Shown here: positions 10,160-20,107 of the stretch, one piece after another
Numbering within the stretch: the stretch's first letter is position 1
How the letters are laid out: the number at the start of each line of letters is the position of its first letter
Assembly (NCBI RefSeq): GCF_029917005.1
Contig: NZ_CP123967.1
Coordinates: 1,550,001-1,614,000 of the forward strand
DNA: 64,000 bases
Source of the DNA: Tessaracoccus lacteus
Lineage (GTDB): Bacteria; Actinomycetota; Actinomycetes; Propionibacteriales; Propionibacteriaceae
Direction of reading: 5' to 3'
The notes under the pieces: model-generated
Databases searched by the model: none
Told to the model about the DNA's origin: nothing
The model's input: the letters and a program-made list of their open reading frames with translations, nothing else
Made by a program: the position numbers and the translations under genes

Positions 10160-11233
10160 TCAGCCGACGAGCTCCTCGTACGCTGAACGCAGAACCGCCT
10201 CGTCCGGCGCGTCGATGATGCGCGGGTGCCCCTGGGCGGTGATGCCGACCAGCCTCAGCGTGGTGCCGCGCGCCTTCTTGTCGAGGCTCATGATCGGCCG
10301 CAGTTCGTCGTAGCTGGCGGGGTAGCTGAGCGGCAGCCCGAGTCCGCCGAGCAGGTCGTCGTGCAGTGCCACCAGCGCGGGGTCGAGGCCGAGCAGGTCC
10401 CTGCTGACGCGCGCGATCCACGCCATGCCGACGCTGATCGCCTGCCCGTGGCGCCACGTGAAGCGCGCGTGTTTCTCGACGGCGTGTCCCAGCGTGTGCC
10501 CGTAGTTCAGCGCCTCGCGTCCGACGCGGTCGCCGTGCGAGGTCGCCTCGCGGAGGTCGGCAGCGACCACGCGGGCCTTGACGGCGACCGCGCGGGTGAC
10601 GAGGTCCGCGAACCGCGGCCCGGTGACGTCGCGGCAGTCGGCGAGGTCCTCCTGCGCCAGCCGCAGGATCTCGGGGTCCGCGATGAAGCCGCACTTGATG
10701 ACCTCCGCGAGCCCAGAGGCGACTTCCACGTCGGCCAGGGTCCTGCAGAAGTCCAGGTCGCACAGCACTGCGCGGGGCTCGTAGAAGGCGCCGACGAGGT
10801 TCTTCCCCGCGGCCAGGTTGATGCCGGTCTTGCCTCCGACCGCCGCGTCGACCATGCCGAGCACGGTCGTCGGGACGCTGACGTAGGCGACTCCGCGCAG
10901 CCAGCTGGCCGCGACGAAGCCCGCGAGGTCGGTGGTCGCTCCCCCGCCGACGCCGACGACAAGGTCGTTGCGGGTGAACCCGGCGTCCGCCAGAGCGTCC
11001 CAACAGTCGGCGAGCACCGCGGGGGTCTTCGCGGCTTCGGCGTCCGGGACGCCGATCAGGGTCACCTCGCGGTCGATCAGCCCGGCGACGCGCTCCGCTA
11101 GCGACGGCAGCGAGGCCGGGTGGATCACGGCGACGCGTGAGGCGTCCCCGAGCAGATCCGGCAGGCGCCGAACCGCCCCCGGCTCGATGTGCACGTCGTA
11201 GGGACCCAACGCGGAGGCGACGTGGATGCTCAC
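10160..11233 (-). CDS. aroB: 3-dehydroquinate synthase
   Basis: Second step of the shikimate pathway: DAHP to 3-dehydroquinate, using NAD+ and a metal. 357 residues. GVGGGATTDLAGFVAASWLRG (near 95-115) is the nucleotide-binding region. PTTVLGMVDAAVGGKTGIN and GLAEVIKCG are signature motifs, and the metal-binding histidines lie in NYGHTLGHAVE near residue 250. The GTG start overlaps the aroK stop (GTGA). Last gene of aroE-aroC-aroK-aroB. The 192 bp between its end and the next gene hold nothing I can identify. Confidence 0.96.
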   Translation of the reverse strand: MSIHVASALGPYDVHIEPGAVRRLPDLLGDASRVAVIHPASLPSLAERVAGLIDREVTLIGVPDAEAAKTPAVLADCWDALADAGFTRNDLVVGVGGGATTDLAGFVAASWLRGVAYVSVPTTVLGMVDAAVGGKTGINLAAGKNLVGAFYEPRAVLCDLDFCRTLADVEVASGLAEVIKCGFIADPEILRLAQEDLADCRDVTGPRFADLVTRAVAVKARVVAADLREATSHGDRVGREALNYGHTLGHAVEKHARFTWRHGQAISVGMAWIARVSRDLLGLDPALVALHDDLLGGLGLPLSYPASYDELRPIMSLDKKARGTTLRLVGITAQGHPRIIDAPDEAVLRSAYEELVG

Positions 11234-11739
11234 TCGGCGTCCTCGGCCGGCAGCCGCTCAGCGACGAGCTGGTCGGCGACCTCGGAGGAGCCGCGCCCGT
11301 CCGTCTCGACGACCTGCGTCGCCAGCTGCTCGTAGACGGGGGTCCGCTCGCGGAGCAGCTCGATGAGCCGACCGCGGACGTTGCCCAGCAGCAGCGGGCG
11401 GACGGTGTTCATGCCGACCCGGCGGCTGGCCTGGCCGATGGAGACCTTGAGCCATATGATCTCGTGGCCGTCGAGGGCCTCCCGGATGGCGGGGTTCATG
11501 ACGGCGCCGCCGCCGAGCGAGATGACCTCGTGGCTGCCGAGCAGCTCGATGGTCGCCTCCTCCTCGAGGCGGCGGAAGTGCTCCTCGCCCTCGTCGGCGA
11601 AGATCTCGGCGACGGGCTTGCCGATGACCTCCTCGATGCGGGCGTCGACGTCCACGAAGGAGCGGCCGAGCTTGCGGGCCAGCCGCTTGCCGACGGTGGA
11701 CTTGCCGGCGCCCGGCGCGCCGATCAGCACGATGGCCAT
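11230..11739 (-). CDS. aroK: Shikimate kinase
   Basis: Phosphorylates shikimate with ATP. 169 residues from the ATG at 11739; the longer frame to 11901 overlaps aroC and is not homologous. The Walker A is GAPGAGKSTVGK (residues 7-18), the shikimate-binding DVDARIEE lies near residue 30 and SLGGGAVMNP near residue 76, and the lid arginines sit in NTVRPLL. Start and aroC stop overlap by one base (TGATG); its own stop overlaps the aroB start. The gene is tightly coupled within the operon. Confidence 0.95.
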   Translation of the reverse strand: MAIVLIGAPGAGKSTVGKRLARKLGRSFVDVDARIEEVIGKPVAEIFADEGEEHFRRLEEEATIELLGSHEVISLGGGAVMNPAIREALDGHEIIWLKVSIGQASRRVGMNTVRPLLLGNVRGRLIELLRERTPVYEQLATQVVETDGRGSSEVADQLVAERLPAEDAE

Positions 11740-12941
11740 CAGGCGATCTCCAGTCCACGGGCCGCGACGTCGGCCAGGTAGGCCTCGGCGTTGCGGCGGG
11801 TCTCGGCGACGGAGTCTCCCCCGAACTTCTCGAGCACCACCTCGGCGAGCACGAGCGCGACCATGGCCTCGGCCACCACGCCGGCGGCGGGGACGGCGCA
11901 CACGTCGGAGCGCTGGTGGTGGGCGGCGGCGGGCTCGCCGGTCGCCGTGTCGATCGTCCGCAGGGCCCGCGGGACCGTGGCGATCGGCTTCATCGCCGCA
12001 CGGACGCGCAGCACCTCGCCGGTCGACATGCCGCCCTCCGTGCCGCCCGAGCGATGCGAGGCGCGGCGGATGCCGCCCTCGGTCGGGAGGATCTCGTCGT
12101 GCGCGAGGGAGCCGCGGGTGCGGGCGAGCTCAAAGCCGTCGCCGAGCTCGACGCCCTTGATGGCCTGGATGCCCATCAGCGCGCCGGCAAGCTTCGCGTC
12201 GAGGCGGCGGTCGCCCTGCGAGTGCGAGCCGAGGCCCGGCGGAAGACCCCAGGCCAGCACCTCGACGACGCCGCCGAGCGTGTCGCCGTCGCGGTGGCAG
12301 GCCTCGACCTCCTCCAGCATCAGCGCGGAGGCGTCCTTGTCGAAGCACCGCAGCTCGTCGGCGTCGATCGCGGGCAGGTCCTCGATGGTCGGCAGGTCCT
12401 CGCGGGTCGCCTTGACGTGCCCGAGCTCGACGACGTGGCTGAGCACGGTGACGCCCAGCGCCTGCTGCAGGAAGGCCTGCGCCAGCGTGCCGAGCGCGAC
12501 ACGCGCGGCGGTCTCACGGGCGGACGCCCGCTCGAGGATGGGGCGGGCCTCGTCGAAGTCGTACTTCTGCATGCCGGCCAGGTCGGCATGCCCGGGGCGG
12601 GGTCTGGTCAGCGGGGCGTTGCGGGCCAGGTTCGCCAGCGTCTCCTCGTCGACGGCGCCCGGCGCCATCACCTGCTCCCACTTCGGCCACTCGGTGTTGC
12701 CGACCTGGATGGCGACGGGCGAGCCGAGCGTCTCGCCGTGTCGGAAGCCCGCAAGCAGCGTGATCTCGTCGACCTCGAACTTCATCCGCGCCCCGCGGCC
12801 CGCGCCCAGCCTGCGTCGGCGCAGGTTCTCGGCGATCTCTTTCTCGCCCACCTCGATGTGGGCCGGCAGGCCCTCGATGGTCGCGATCAGGGCCTGGCCG
12901 TGGGACTCCCCGGCCGTCAGGTAACGGAGCATGCGCCCCAT
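11739..12941 (-). CDS. aroC: Chorismate synthase
   Basis: Last step of the shikimate pathway: converts EPSP to chorismate using reduced FMN. 400 residues from the first ATG; an in-frame ATG three codons in (12932), giving [13 protein letters not shown], is equally possible and fits other actinobacterial starts better. Signature regions seen are TAGESHGQ at the N-terminus, [15 protein letters not shown] near 120, [15 protein letters not shown] near 140 and [15 protein letters not shown] near 295. Lies 4 bp after aroE and overlaps aroK by one base. Confidence 0.96.
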   Translation of the reverse strand: MGRMLRYLTAGESHGQALIATIEGLPAHIEVGEKEIAENLRRRRLGAGRGARMKFEVDEITLLAGFRHGETLGSPVAIQVGNTEWPKWEQVMAPGAVDEETLANLARNAPLTRPRPGHADLAGMQKYDFDEARPILERASARETAARVALGTLAQAFLQQALGVTVLSHVVELGHVKATREDLPTIEDLPAIDADELRCFDKDASALMLEEVEACHRDGDTLGGVVEVLAWGLPPGLGSHSQGDRRLDAKLAGALMGIQAIKGVELGDGFELARTRGSLAHDEILPTEGGIRRASHRSGGTEGGMSTGEVLRVRAAMKPIATVPRALRTIDTATGEPAAAHHQRSDVCAVPAAGVVAEAMVALVLAEVVLEKFGGDSVAETRRNAEAYLADVAARGLEIA

Positions 12942-12945
12942 TGTG

Positions 12946-13794
12946 TCAGAGAGCCGCCCTGCGGCTGAGTTCGCGACCGGCAGCTGAGCGGCACAGCTCG
13001 TAGCTGACTTCGGACCCCGTGAGCAGGAAGAACTGGTCGACGGCCTGCCCGGCGAGCAGGTCGAGCCCGTTCAGCCCGGGGATCCCCCGCAGCTGAGCCG
13101 CCTGCCCCAGCGGGGTTGGCCACGGGTCGTAGACCACGTCGAAGACCGCGCCGGCCGCGGCGGCCAGCCCCTCGGCGTGGGGGGCGGTGGCGGCGGCCGG
13201 GATGGTGTTGGCGACGAGGTCGACCTGCTCGATGCCGTCCCCCAGCAGCTGGACGCCGACCGCGAGCCCCAGGTCGCGGCCGAGCGCCGCCGCCGTCGTT
13301 GCCCGCGCCGGGTCGCGGACCACGAGCGTGACGTCGTGCGCGCCGAGCCCGGCGACGGCGAGCATGATCGACCGTGCGGTGGCGCCGTTGCCCACGATCG
13401 CGACGCTGGAGGGGGCGGCGAGCCTGTGGGCCCGCCAGGCGCGCACGAACCCGGGGACATCGGTGTTGTAGATCCGGGCGGCGCCGCCGTCGAACACGAG
13501 CGTGTTGCCGGCGCCCAGCAGCCGGGTGGGTTCGTCGGGCTCGCCGAAGGCGAGGATGGCCTCCTTGTGGGGGGCCGTGACGCTCAGCCCGGCCCACGCC
13601 GGGTCGGCGCACCGCTCGCGCACGAAGCCCTCCAGGTCTGCGGGCGCCACGGTGAACGCCTCGTAGTCCCAGTCGAGGCCGACCGCCGCGTATCCTGCGC
13701 GGTGGATCGCCGGGGACAGGGAGTGCGCCGCCGGGTTTCCGACGACGCCCGCGTGCCTCAGCAGAGCCCCTTGTCCGCGTTGGCCTGGCACCAC
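12946..13794 (-). CDS. aroE: Shikimate 5-dehydrogenase
   Basis: NADP-dependent reduction of 3-dehydroshikimate. 282 residues from a GTG at 13794, with a 37-bp overlap with mltG. The homologous part begins at [20 protein letters not shown], so the true start may be a rarer codon just after the mltG stop (CTG CTG follows AAGGGG). Substrate residues lie in NPAAHSLSP and SVTAPHKEA; the nucleotide loop is VGNGATARS near residue 135. First aro gene of the run and coupled to mltG. The start is uncertain; the identity is firm. Confidence 0.92.
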   Translation of the reverse strand: MVPGQRGQGALLRHAGVVGNPAAHSLSPAIHRAGYAAVGLDWDYEAFTVAPADLEGFVRERCADPAWAGLSVTAPHKEAILAFGEPDEPTRLLGAGNTLVFDGGAARIYNTDVPGFVRAWRAHRLAAPSSVAIVGNGATARSIMLAVAGLGAHDVTLVVRDPARATTAAALGRDLGLAVGVQLLGDGIEQVDLVANTIPAAATAPHAEGLAAAAGAVFDVVYDPWPTPLGQAAQLRGIPGLNGLDLLAGQAVDQFFLLTGSEVSYELCRSAAGRELSRRAAL

Positions 13795-14882
13795 TGCTGG
13801 AACTCGGCCACATTGGCGTTGTGCTCGTCGAGCGTGTCGGCGAACTTCGTCTCGCCCGTCTCGAGGTTGACGGTCACGAAGTACTTGTAGTCGACGTCGG
13901 CCGGATGCAGGGCGGCCTCGAGCGCGGTTTCGCCCGGGTTGCTGATCGGACCGGGCGGCAACCCCTTGTGCACGTAGGTGTTGTACGGCGAGTCCGACTT
14001 CCGGTCCTCCGCGGTGGTGGTGACCGTGCCCGACTTGCCGACCGCGTAGTGCACGGTCGAGTCCATCTGCAGCGGCATGTCGGCGTCGAGGCGGTTGTAG
14101 ATGACGGCGGCGACGTTCGCCTGGTCCTCGACGTTACTGACCTCGCTGGCGATGATGGACGCGACGGTGACGACCTCGTCGGGGCTGTAGCCGAGATCCT
14201 CCGCGCGGCCCTCCAGCGACAGCTTCTCGGCGATCTTGTTGAACTGGGTGATCTGCGACGCGAAGATCGACAGCGGCTTGACGGGCTCGGCCACCTCGTA
14301 GGTCGACGGGAAGAGGTAGCCCTCCAGGTCACCGTCGGCGAACTCCGGCAGCGACGCGAGTTTGTCGGTCTGCTTCGCGGCCTTCTGGACAGTCTCGAGG
14401 TCGACGTCAAGCTTCGAGGAGATGATCTCAAACTGCTCCGCGTCGGTCGTCCCCTCGGGGAAGGTCACCTTCAGCCGGACCAGGTTGTCCGAGTCGAGCA
14501 GCATCGCGAACGCGGTCTCCGCCGGGAGCTCCTTCTTCAGCTCGTAGCGACCCGCCTGCAGCTTGTCGGCCTGGCCGGAGTCCTGCGCCGCCTGGCGGAA
14601 GGCCTTGGTGGAGCGGACGACGCCGTCCTCGGTCAGGATGTCACCGATCTGAGTGATGGAGGCACCCTTGGGGATCAGCACCTCGACGGGGTCGGTGCCC
14701 TCGCCGATGTAGTCGTCCGTGGTTCGCCAGGCGATGTACGCGTCGTGCGCCTTCGAGTAGACGAACCAGCCGCCGCCGACGAGCACCGTCAGCGACAGAA
14801 GGACCGCGAACACGCTGCGCGCCCAGTAGCCGACGGTTCGCCAGTTCAGGCTCTTGTCGTCGTTCCGGAATGCTGGGCTCAC
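13758..14882 (-). CDS. mltG: Endolytic peptidoglycan transglycosylase MltG
   Basis: Cleaves nascent glycan strands and terminates peptidoglycan elongation at the membrane. 374 residues. A short cytoplasmic N-terminus is followed by one membrane helix (VFAVLLSLTVLVGGGWFVY, about 24-42). A LysM-like region (IPKGASITQIGDIL) and the YceG catalytic domain follow. The catalytic glutamate is in ASIIASEVSN near residue 243, and YNTYVHKGLPPGPISNPG near 298 is the family signature. The GTG start overlaps the ruvX stop, the usual alaS-ruvX-mltG-aroE order. Confidence 0.94.
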   Translation of the reverse strand: MSPAFRNDDKSLNWRTVGYWARSVFAVLLSLTVLVGGGWFVYSKAHDAYIAWRTTDDYIGEGTDPVEVLIPKGASITQIGDILTEDGVVRSTKAFRQAAQDSGQADKLQAGRYELKKELPAETAFAMLLDSDNLVRLKVTFPEGTTDAEQFEIISSKLDVDLETVQKAAKQTDKLASLPEFADGDLEGYLFPSTYEVAEPVKPLSIFASQITQFNKIAEKLSLEGRAEDLGYSPDEVVTVASIIASEVSNVEDQANVAAVIYNRLDADMPLQMDSTVHYAVGKSGTVTTTAEDRKSDSPYNTYVHKGLPPGPISNPGETALEAALHPADVDYKYFVTVNLETGETKFADTLDEHNANVAEFQQWCQANADKGLC

Positions 14883-15340
14883 GTTTCCTCCCTCGGTGCG
14901 GGTCTCCCGACAGGCGCCCCGGTCCGCCCCTCGGCGTCCAGCGCTCGTTGCAGAATGTCGACAGCGGCCGCCTGATCGATGACACTGCGCTGCTGCTTCG
15001 CCTTACGACCCGCGCTCCCCATGCTGCGCGACGCCGTGACAGTGCTCATTCTCTCATCCACGAGCCGGACCTCCACATCCGCCACGGCGGTGGCGAGCGA
15101 AGCGGCCTTCTCCAGCACGAACTGCGCGGCGAAACCGTACTCCCCCGACAGCGTGAGCGGCAGGCCGACGTAGATCACTCCCGGCTCGTACTCGGCGACG
15201 ATCTCCAGAAGCCGACGCTGCTCGTCGGCGCCGGCCGGCACGGTCGTCACCGGGTACGCGAAGTCCGTGCCGGCCCCGGAGGCGGCGACGCCGATACGTG
15301 CCTTGCCCCAGTCGATGCCGAGCCGAGCGCGGTCAGCCAC
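14879..15340 (-). CDS. ruvX: RuvX/YqgF putative Holliday-junction resolvase or pre-16S rRNA nuclease
   Basis: RNase H-like fold protein, implicated in 16S rRNA 5' maturation and perhaps junction resolution. The start is taken as the GTG at 15340 (VADRARLGIDWGKARIGVA), which overlaps the alaS stop by 8 bp; a start at 15358 is possible. At 153 residues it is family-sized. Acidic residues of the active site are visible in GIDWGKARIG, VGLPLTLSG precedes LVDERMSTVTA, and a final acidic residue lies in VIDQAAAVDILQ. Confidence 0.92.
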   Translation of the reverse strand: MADRARLGIDWGKARIGVAASGAGTDFAYPVTTVPAGADEQRRLLEIVAEYEPGVIYVGLPLTLSGEYGFAAQFVLEKAASLATAVADVEVRLVDERMSTVTASRSMGSAGRKAKQQRSVIDQAAAVDILQRALDAEGRTGAPVGRPAPREET

Positions 15341-17984
15341 GCTGGGCGATGGCCTCACGCACCGCGTCGAGGGCGCGCTGCGCGCCGGACGCGTCGGTGC
15401 CGCCGCCCTGCGCGAGGTCGTCCTTGCCGCCGCCCTTGCCGCCGAGCTCCGCGCAGGCGCGGGAGATCAGCCGGCCGGCCCCGAGGCCGAGGCCGCGGGC
15501 CGCCTCGTTCGTCGCGACGATGGCGGTGGGCTTCGCGTCCCCGCCGACCAGGGCGACGACGGCCGCCTCCGAGCCGAGGCGCTCGCGCAGGTCGATGGCG
15601 AGGGTACGGAGGTCTCCGCCGGAGACGCCGGGCACCGCGACGCCGAGGTAGCGCACCCCGCCCGCGTCCACGGCCTTGGACACCATGGCCTGAGCGCCGG
15701 CGAGCAGCTTCTCCGCGTTGAGGGCCGCGATCTGCTTCTCGGCATCCTTCAGCTGCGCGATCAGCTTCTCGACGCGGCCGACGACCTGGTCGGGCTGGAC
15801 CCGCAGCGTGTCGGTCAGGGTGTTCACCAGCGCTCGCTCCGCGGCGAACTTCGCGAAGGCGTCGGTCGAGACCAGCGCCTCGACGCGGCGCACGCCCGAG
15901 CCGATGGAGGACTCGCTGAGCAGGTTGAGGACGCCGATCTCGGCGGTCGCGGCGACGTGCGTGCCGCCGCACAGCTCGCGGGACCAGGGACCGCCCAGCT
16001 CGACCATGCGCACGATCGGCGGGTACTTCTCGCCGAACATGGCCATGGCTCCGAGAGCCTTGGCTTGCGCCAGGGGCATCTCGGTGGCGGTGACGGCGTA
16101 GTTCGAGGTGATCGCCTCGTTGGAGACGGCTTCGACCTCCTGCTTCAGCTGCTCGGAGAGCCCCTTGGTCGACGAGAAGTCGAAGCGCATGTAGCCGGGC
16201 TTGTTGTAGGAGCCGGCCTGCGTGGCGGTGGAGCCGACCAGCTGGCGCAGCGCGGCGTGCACGATGTGGGTCGCGGTGTGGGCCTGGCAGGAGCCGTGGC
16301 GCGCGGCGGCGTCGACCCGGGCGTCGACCCCGGCGCCGAGCGGCAGCTCGCCGAGGACCTCGACGCGGTGCACGACCATGCCGGGGACGGGGCGCTGCAC
16401 GTCGATGACGTTGAGGGAGAAACCGTCGCCGGTGATGATGCCGCGGTCGGCATCCTGGCCGCCGGACTCCGCGTAGAACGGGGTCTCCTCCAGCACGATC
16501 TCCACGGTGGACCCGTCGGTGGCGCGGTCGACCACGGCGCCGTCGGCGATGATGCCGCGGATCTTCGTGGTCACGTCGAGGTCGGTGTAGCCGAGGAACG
16601 GTGTCTCGCCGGCCTCGCGGAGCTCGCGGTAGGCCTCGTGCGAGCTGAGCCCGCCCTTCTTGGCCTTGGCGTCGGCGCGGGCGCGGTCCTTCTGCTCCTT
16701 CATGAGCGAGTCGAACTTCGCGCGGTCGACGCTCAGGCCGGCCTCGGAGGCCATCTCCATCGTGAGGTCGATCGGGAAGCCGAACGTGTCGTGCAGCTGG
16801 AAGGCCTTGTCGCCGGGCAGCGCGGTGGACCTGGCGGCCTTCGCCTCCGTGACGGCGGTGTCGAACATCACGGTCCCGGAGGCCAGCGTGCGGCGGAAGG
16901 TCTCCTCCTCCGCCTCGGCCGACTGCGAGACGCGCTCCCAGGCCTGGTCGATGTCCGGGTAGGACACGCGCATCAGGTCGCGCGAGACGGGCAGCAGCTC
17001 GCCGAGCACCGGGTCCTGCACGCCGAGCAGGCGCATGGCTCGGATGACGCGGCGCAGCAGGCGACGTAGCACGTAGCCGCGTGCCTCGTTGCCGGGGGCG
17101 ACGCCGTCGGTCATCAGCATCAGGCCGGAGCGGACGTGGTCCGCGACGACCCGGAAACGGATGTCGTCGGCCGGGTCGGCGCCGTAACGGCGGCCGGACA
17201 GCTCGGATGCCTTGTCGATGACGGGGCGGATCTCGTCGATCTCGTACATGTTCGCGACGCCCTGCTTGAGCAGCGCGACGCGCTCGAGGCCCGAGCCGGT
17301 GTCGATGTTCTTCGCGGGCAGGGGGCGCAGCACGTCGAAGTCGTCCTTGGCGCGGACGGCGGAGAGCTCCTCGGACTGGAACACCAGGTTCCAGATCTCG
17401 AGGAAGCGGTCCTCGTCGGCCTCGGGGCCGCCGTCGGCGCCGAACTCCGGGCCGCGGTCGATGTAGATCTCCGAGCAGGGGCCGCCGGGGCCGGGGATGC
17501 CCATGTGCCAGTAGTTGTCCTTGAGCCCACGCTCCTGGATCCGCTCCCGGGGGATGCCGGCCTGCTGCCACAGGTCGATGGTCTCGTTGTCGCCGTGCAG
17601 CGCCGTGACCCAGACGCGGTCGGCGTCGAAGCCCCACCCGCCTGCCGACTCGGCGCCGGTGACCAGATCGAAAGCGTAGTTGATGGCGCCTTCCTTGAAG
17701 TAGTCGCCGAAGGAGAAGTTGCCGAGCATCTGGAAGAACGTGCCGTGGCGGGTGGTCTTGCCGACCTCGTCAATGTCGAGGGTCCGCACACACTTCTGTA
17801 CGGAGACGGCCCGCTTGTACGGCGAGGGCTCGTCGCCCAGGAAGTACGGCTTGAACGGCACCATGCCGGCGTTGACGAACAGCAGAGTCGGATCGTTGTA
17901 CAGCAGCGAGGCGCTGGGCACGACGGTGTGGTCGAACTTCGCGAAGAAGTCGAGGTAGCGGCTCCGGATCTCGGAGGTCTTCAT
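15333..17984 (-). CDS. alaS: Alanyl-tRNA synthetase
   Basis: Charges tRNA-Ala; class II synthetase with an editing domain. 883 residues, normal length. The catalytic core begins MKTSEIRSRYLDFF. Motif 2 is in TRHGTFFQMLGNFSFGDYFK near residue 80. The editing-domain zinc site shows HTATHIVHAALRQL near residue 580 and CGGTHVAATAEIG near 685. The C-Ala domain ends in a glycine-rich GGKGGGKDDLAQGGG segment. Followed by ruvX with overlap; two small membrane proteins lie upstream on the same strand. Confidence 0.97.
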   Translation of the reverse strand: MKTSEIRSRYLDFFAKFDHTVVPSASLLYNDPTLLFVNAGMVPFKPYFLGDEPSPYKRAVSVQKCVRTLDIDEVGKTTRHGTFFQMLGNFSFGDYFKEGAINYAFDLVTGAESAGGWGFDADRVWVTALHGDNETIDLWQQAGIPRERIQERGLKDNYWHMGIPGPGGPCSEIYIDRGPEFGADGGPEADEDRFLEIWNLVFQSEELSAVRAKDDFDVLRPLPAKNIDTGSGLERVALLKQGVANMYEIDEIRPVIDKASELSGRRYGADPADDIRFRVVADHVRSGLMLMTDGVAPGNEARGYVLRRLLRRVIRAMRLLGVQDPVLGELLPVSRDLMRVSYPDIDQAWERVSQSAEAEEETFRRTLASGTVMFDTAVTEAKAARSTALPGDKAFQLHDTFGFPIDLTMEMASEAGLSVDRAKFDSLMKEQKDRARADAKAKKGGLSSHEAYRELREAGETPFLGYTDLDVTTKIRGIIADGAVVDRATDGSTVEIVLEETPFYAESGGQDADRGIITGDGFSLNVIDVQRPVPGMVVHRVEVLGELPLGAGVDARVDAAARHGSCQAHTATHIVHAALRQLVGSTATQAGSYNKPGYMRFDFSSTKGLSEQLKQEVEAVSNEAITSNYAVTATEMPLAQAKALGAMAMFGEKYPPIVRMVELGGPWSRELCGGTHVAATAEIGVLNLLSESSIGSGVRRVEALVSTDAFAKFAAERALVNTLTDTLRVQPDQVVGRVEKLIAQLKDAEKQIAALNAEKLLAGAQAMVSKAVDAGGVRYLGVAVPGVSGGDLRTLAIDLRERLGSEAAVVALVGGDAKPTAIVATNEAARGLGLGAGRLISRACAELGGKGGGKDDLAQGGGTDASGAQRALDAVREAIAQRG

Positions 17985-18007
17985 GTGGTGTGGTCCTTAG
18001 CGGAGGT

Positions 18008-18244
18008 TCAGTCGTTGGTGGTGGTGGGGATGTTCAGCTCGCGGCGCAGCTCGGCCTCACGGTCGGCCATGGCGACGCGGAACGTCGCGACGAAGTCGCC
18101 GAACCCGGAGGCGGCCCGGTGGCCCTGCTGCTCGACCTGCTCCGCGATGCCGCGGGGCGTGATCCGGCGGTACAGCTCCCTGCCCTTGAACACCACGGCC
18201 ACGGCGATCCCGGCGCCGACGAGGATCCAGAAGAGGCGGCGCAT
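18008..18244 (-). CDS. Small membrane-anchored protein (DUF6167-like)
   Basis: About 78 residues (79 if the GTG at 18247 is used). An N-terminal membrane helix (LFWILVGAGIAVAVVFKG) is followed by a charged, helical tail (AMADREAELRRELN). Small proteins of this kind commonly sit between a DUF948 gene and alaS in actinobacteria. No catalytic motif is seen and no function is known to me. The start overlaps the upstream stop (TGATG), so the two are translated as a pair. Confidence 0.75.
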   Translation of the reverse strand: MRRLFWILVGAGIAVAVVFKGRELYRRITPRGIAEQVEQQGHRAASGFGDFVATFRVAMADREAELRRELNIPTTTND

Positions 18245-18618
18245 CACTTGCCCTTCTTGCCCTTGAACGCCTGGCGGACGCCGTAGGTGAAGGCCGCGGT
18301 CTTGACCAGCGGCCCGCCGAGGGTGGCGGCGAACAGCGTGGACAGCTGGGCCGCGTTCTCGGTGACGACGGTCGCGTGTCCCGAGACGCGGCTCGCGTCC
18401 TCGGTCACCACACTCAGCTTGGCGATCTCGTCGTTCGTGGCGACGACGGTGCCCTTGAGCTCCTGGAGGATCGGGACGCTGTTGTTGCCGACGTCGCGCA
18501 CGGCCAGGCGCAGCTCGTCCAGCACGCGCCCGAGCTTCAGCAGCGGCACGGCGGCGAGCGCAACGAGCACGCAGGCGGCGATAGCCGCGATCAGTCCAGC
18601 GATTTCCCCTACGGTCAT
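18244..18618 (-). CDS. DUF948 family membrane-associated protein
   Basis: 124 residues. The N-terminal membrane segment is IAGLIAAIAACVLVALAAVPLLKLG; a long amphipathic, coiled-coil-like region follows (about 35-90), typical of DUF948. A basic C-terminus (AFKGKKGK) ends the protein. Function unknown; the family is sometimes linked to stress or envelope. ATG at 18618, 22 bp after the rarA stop. Confidence 0.8.
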   Translation of the reverse strand: MTVGEIAGLIAAIAACVLVALAAVPLLKLGRVLDELRLAVRDVGNNSVPILQELKGTVVATNDEIAKLSVVTEDASRVSGHATVVTENAAQLSTLFAATLGGPLVKTAAFTYGVRQAFKGKKGK

Positions 18619-18640
18619 GGCGGCTACTGTAGCCGAACGG

Positions 18641-19999
18641 TCAGGGCCGCAGCAGGTGGCGTAGGGCCGCGACCCGCTCCGCGATCACGGCCTCCTGGCC
18701 GTTGTCCGTCGGGCGGTAGTACGACGCCTCCGCGAGGTCGTCCGGGAGATAGGTCTGCGCGACGACCCCGTGCGGGTAGTCGTGGGGGTAAAGGTAACCC
18801 TGCCCGTGCCCTAGCGCCTTCGCCCCCGCGTAGTGCGCGTCGCGCAGGTGCGGCGGGACCAGCCCGCCCCTGCCCGCCCGCACGTCGGCGATCGCCTCGT
18901 CGAGAGCCAGGTAGGCCGCGTTGGACTTCGGGGCGGTGGCGGCGGCCACGGTCGCGTGCGCGAGCGTGATGCGCGCCTCCGGCATGCCGAGCAGCTGCAC
19001 CGCCTGTGCGGCGGCCACGCAGGTCTGCAGCACCCCGCTGGCCGCCATGCCGATGTCCTCGGAGGCCGAGATCATCAGGCGCCTGGCGATGAACCGCGGA
19101 TCCTCGCCCGCCTCCAGCATCCGCGCCAGGTAGTGCAGGGCAGCGTCGACGTCCGAGCCGCGGATGGACTTGATGAAGGCGCTGATGATGTCGTAGTGCT
19201 GGTCGCCGTCGCGGTCGTAGCGGACCGCCGCCCTGTCCGCGGAGGACTCGACGGCGGCCTGAGAGATCTGCGTGGCGCCCAACGCATCGGCCGCGGCCGC
19301 CGACTCCTCCAGATAGGTCAGCGCCCGGCGCGCGTCGCCGCCGGCCAGCCGGATGATCAGGGCGCGGGCGTCGTCGTCGAGCGTCAGCTGTTCCCCGTCG
19401 GCGGTGCGGACGCCCCGCTCGTCGGTCAGCGCGCGTTCCAGCAGGCCGCCGAGGTCGTCGTCGGTGAGCGGCTGCAGCCGCAGCAGGAGGGAACGCGACA
19501 GGAGTGGTGAGATGACCGAGAACGAGGGGTTCTCCGTGGTGGCCGCGATGAGCGTGACAAGCCGGTTCTCGACGGCGGGCAGCAGCACGTCCTGCTGGGC
19601 CTTGGAGAACCGGTGCACCTCGTCCACGAACAGGACCGTCGCCCTGCCCCTGGCCAGCTCGGCGCGGGCCATCTCCAGCTCCGCTCGCACCTCCTTCACC
19701 CCGGCGGTCACCGCGGAGAGCTCCACGAACCGGCGCTTCGTGGCGCGGGAGACCACCGAGGCGATCGTCGTCTTGCCCACCCCGGGCGGCCCCCAGAGGA
19801 ACACCGACATCGGGGCGCCCTCGGCGAGTCTGCGGAGCGGCGATCCCGGAGCCAGCAGCTGACGCTGCCCCACGATCTCGTCGAGCGTGCGCGGCCTCAG
19901 CCGAACGGCGAGCGGGGCCTGAGGGTTGGTGGCGTCGCTCAGCGACCCGCCACGCTGCGGCGGCGTGGGGTCGGGGTTGCCGAAGAGGTCGGTGGACAC
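18641..19999 (-). CDS. rarA: Replication-associated recombination protein A (RarA/MgsA AAA+ ATPase)
   Basis: AAA+ protein of the RuvB/clamp-loader clade that acts at stalled replication forks. 452 residues from a GTG. The Walker A is GPPGVGKTT near residue 70 and the Walker B is [10 protein letters not shown] near 122; sensor 1 is in [11 protein letters not shown], and the C-terminal tetramerisation domain includes [20 protein letters not shown] and [12 protein letters not shown]. Divergent from the efflux gene at 20108, so the 108 bp between them should hold both promoters. Confidence 0.95.
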   Translation of the reverse strand: MSTDLFGNPDPTPPQRGGSLSDATNPQAPLAVRLRPRTLDEIVGQRQLLAPGSPLRRLAEGAPMSVFLWGPPGVGKTTIASVVSRATKRRFVELSAVTAGVKEVRAELEMARAELARGRATVLFVDEVHRFSKAQQDVLLPAVENRLVTLIAATTENPSFSVISPLLSRSLLLRLQPLTDDDLGGLLERALTDERGVRTADGEQLTLDDDARALIIRLAGGDARRALTYLEESAAAADALGATQISQAAVESSADRAAVRYDRDGDQHYDIISAFIKSIRGSDVDAALHYLARMLEAGEDPRFIARRLMISASEDIGMAASGVLQTCVAAAQAVQLLGMPEARITLAHATVAAATAPKSNAAYLALDEAIADVRAGRGGLVPPHLRDAHYAGAKALGHGQGYLYPHDYPHGVVAQTYLPDDLAEASYYRPTDNGQEAVIAERVAALRHLLRP

Positions 20000-20107
20000 T
20001 CCCCCACCCTATCCGTCCACGCCTCGTTCCCGGTTTCGTGAAAACGGAATGGCACTCGGTATGCTCGTCGTTTGTCTCCTTCCGCAACTGATCCGCTGAG
20101 GCTGCCC

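Noticed and set aside
15267-17069. 600-codon plus-strand frame antisense to alaS
   Set aside because: Typical GC-rich shadow with low-complexity Arg/Gly/Val composition. Similar shadows over dnaE, rel and the reductase gene were dropped for the same reason.
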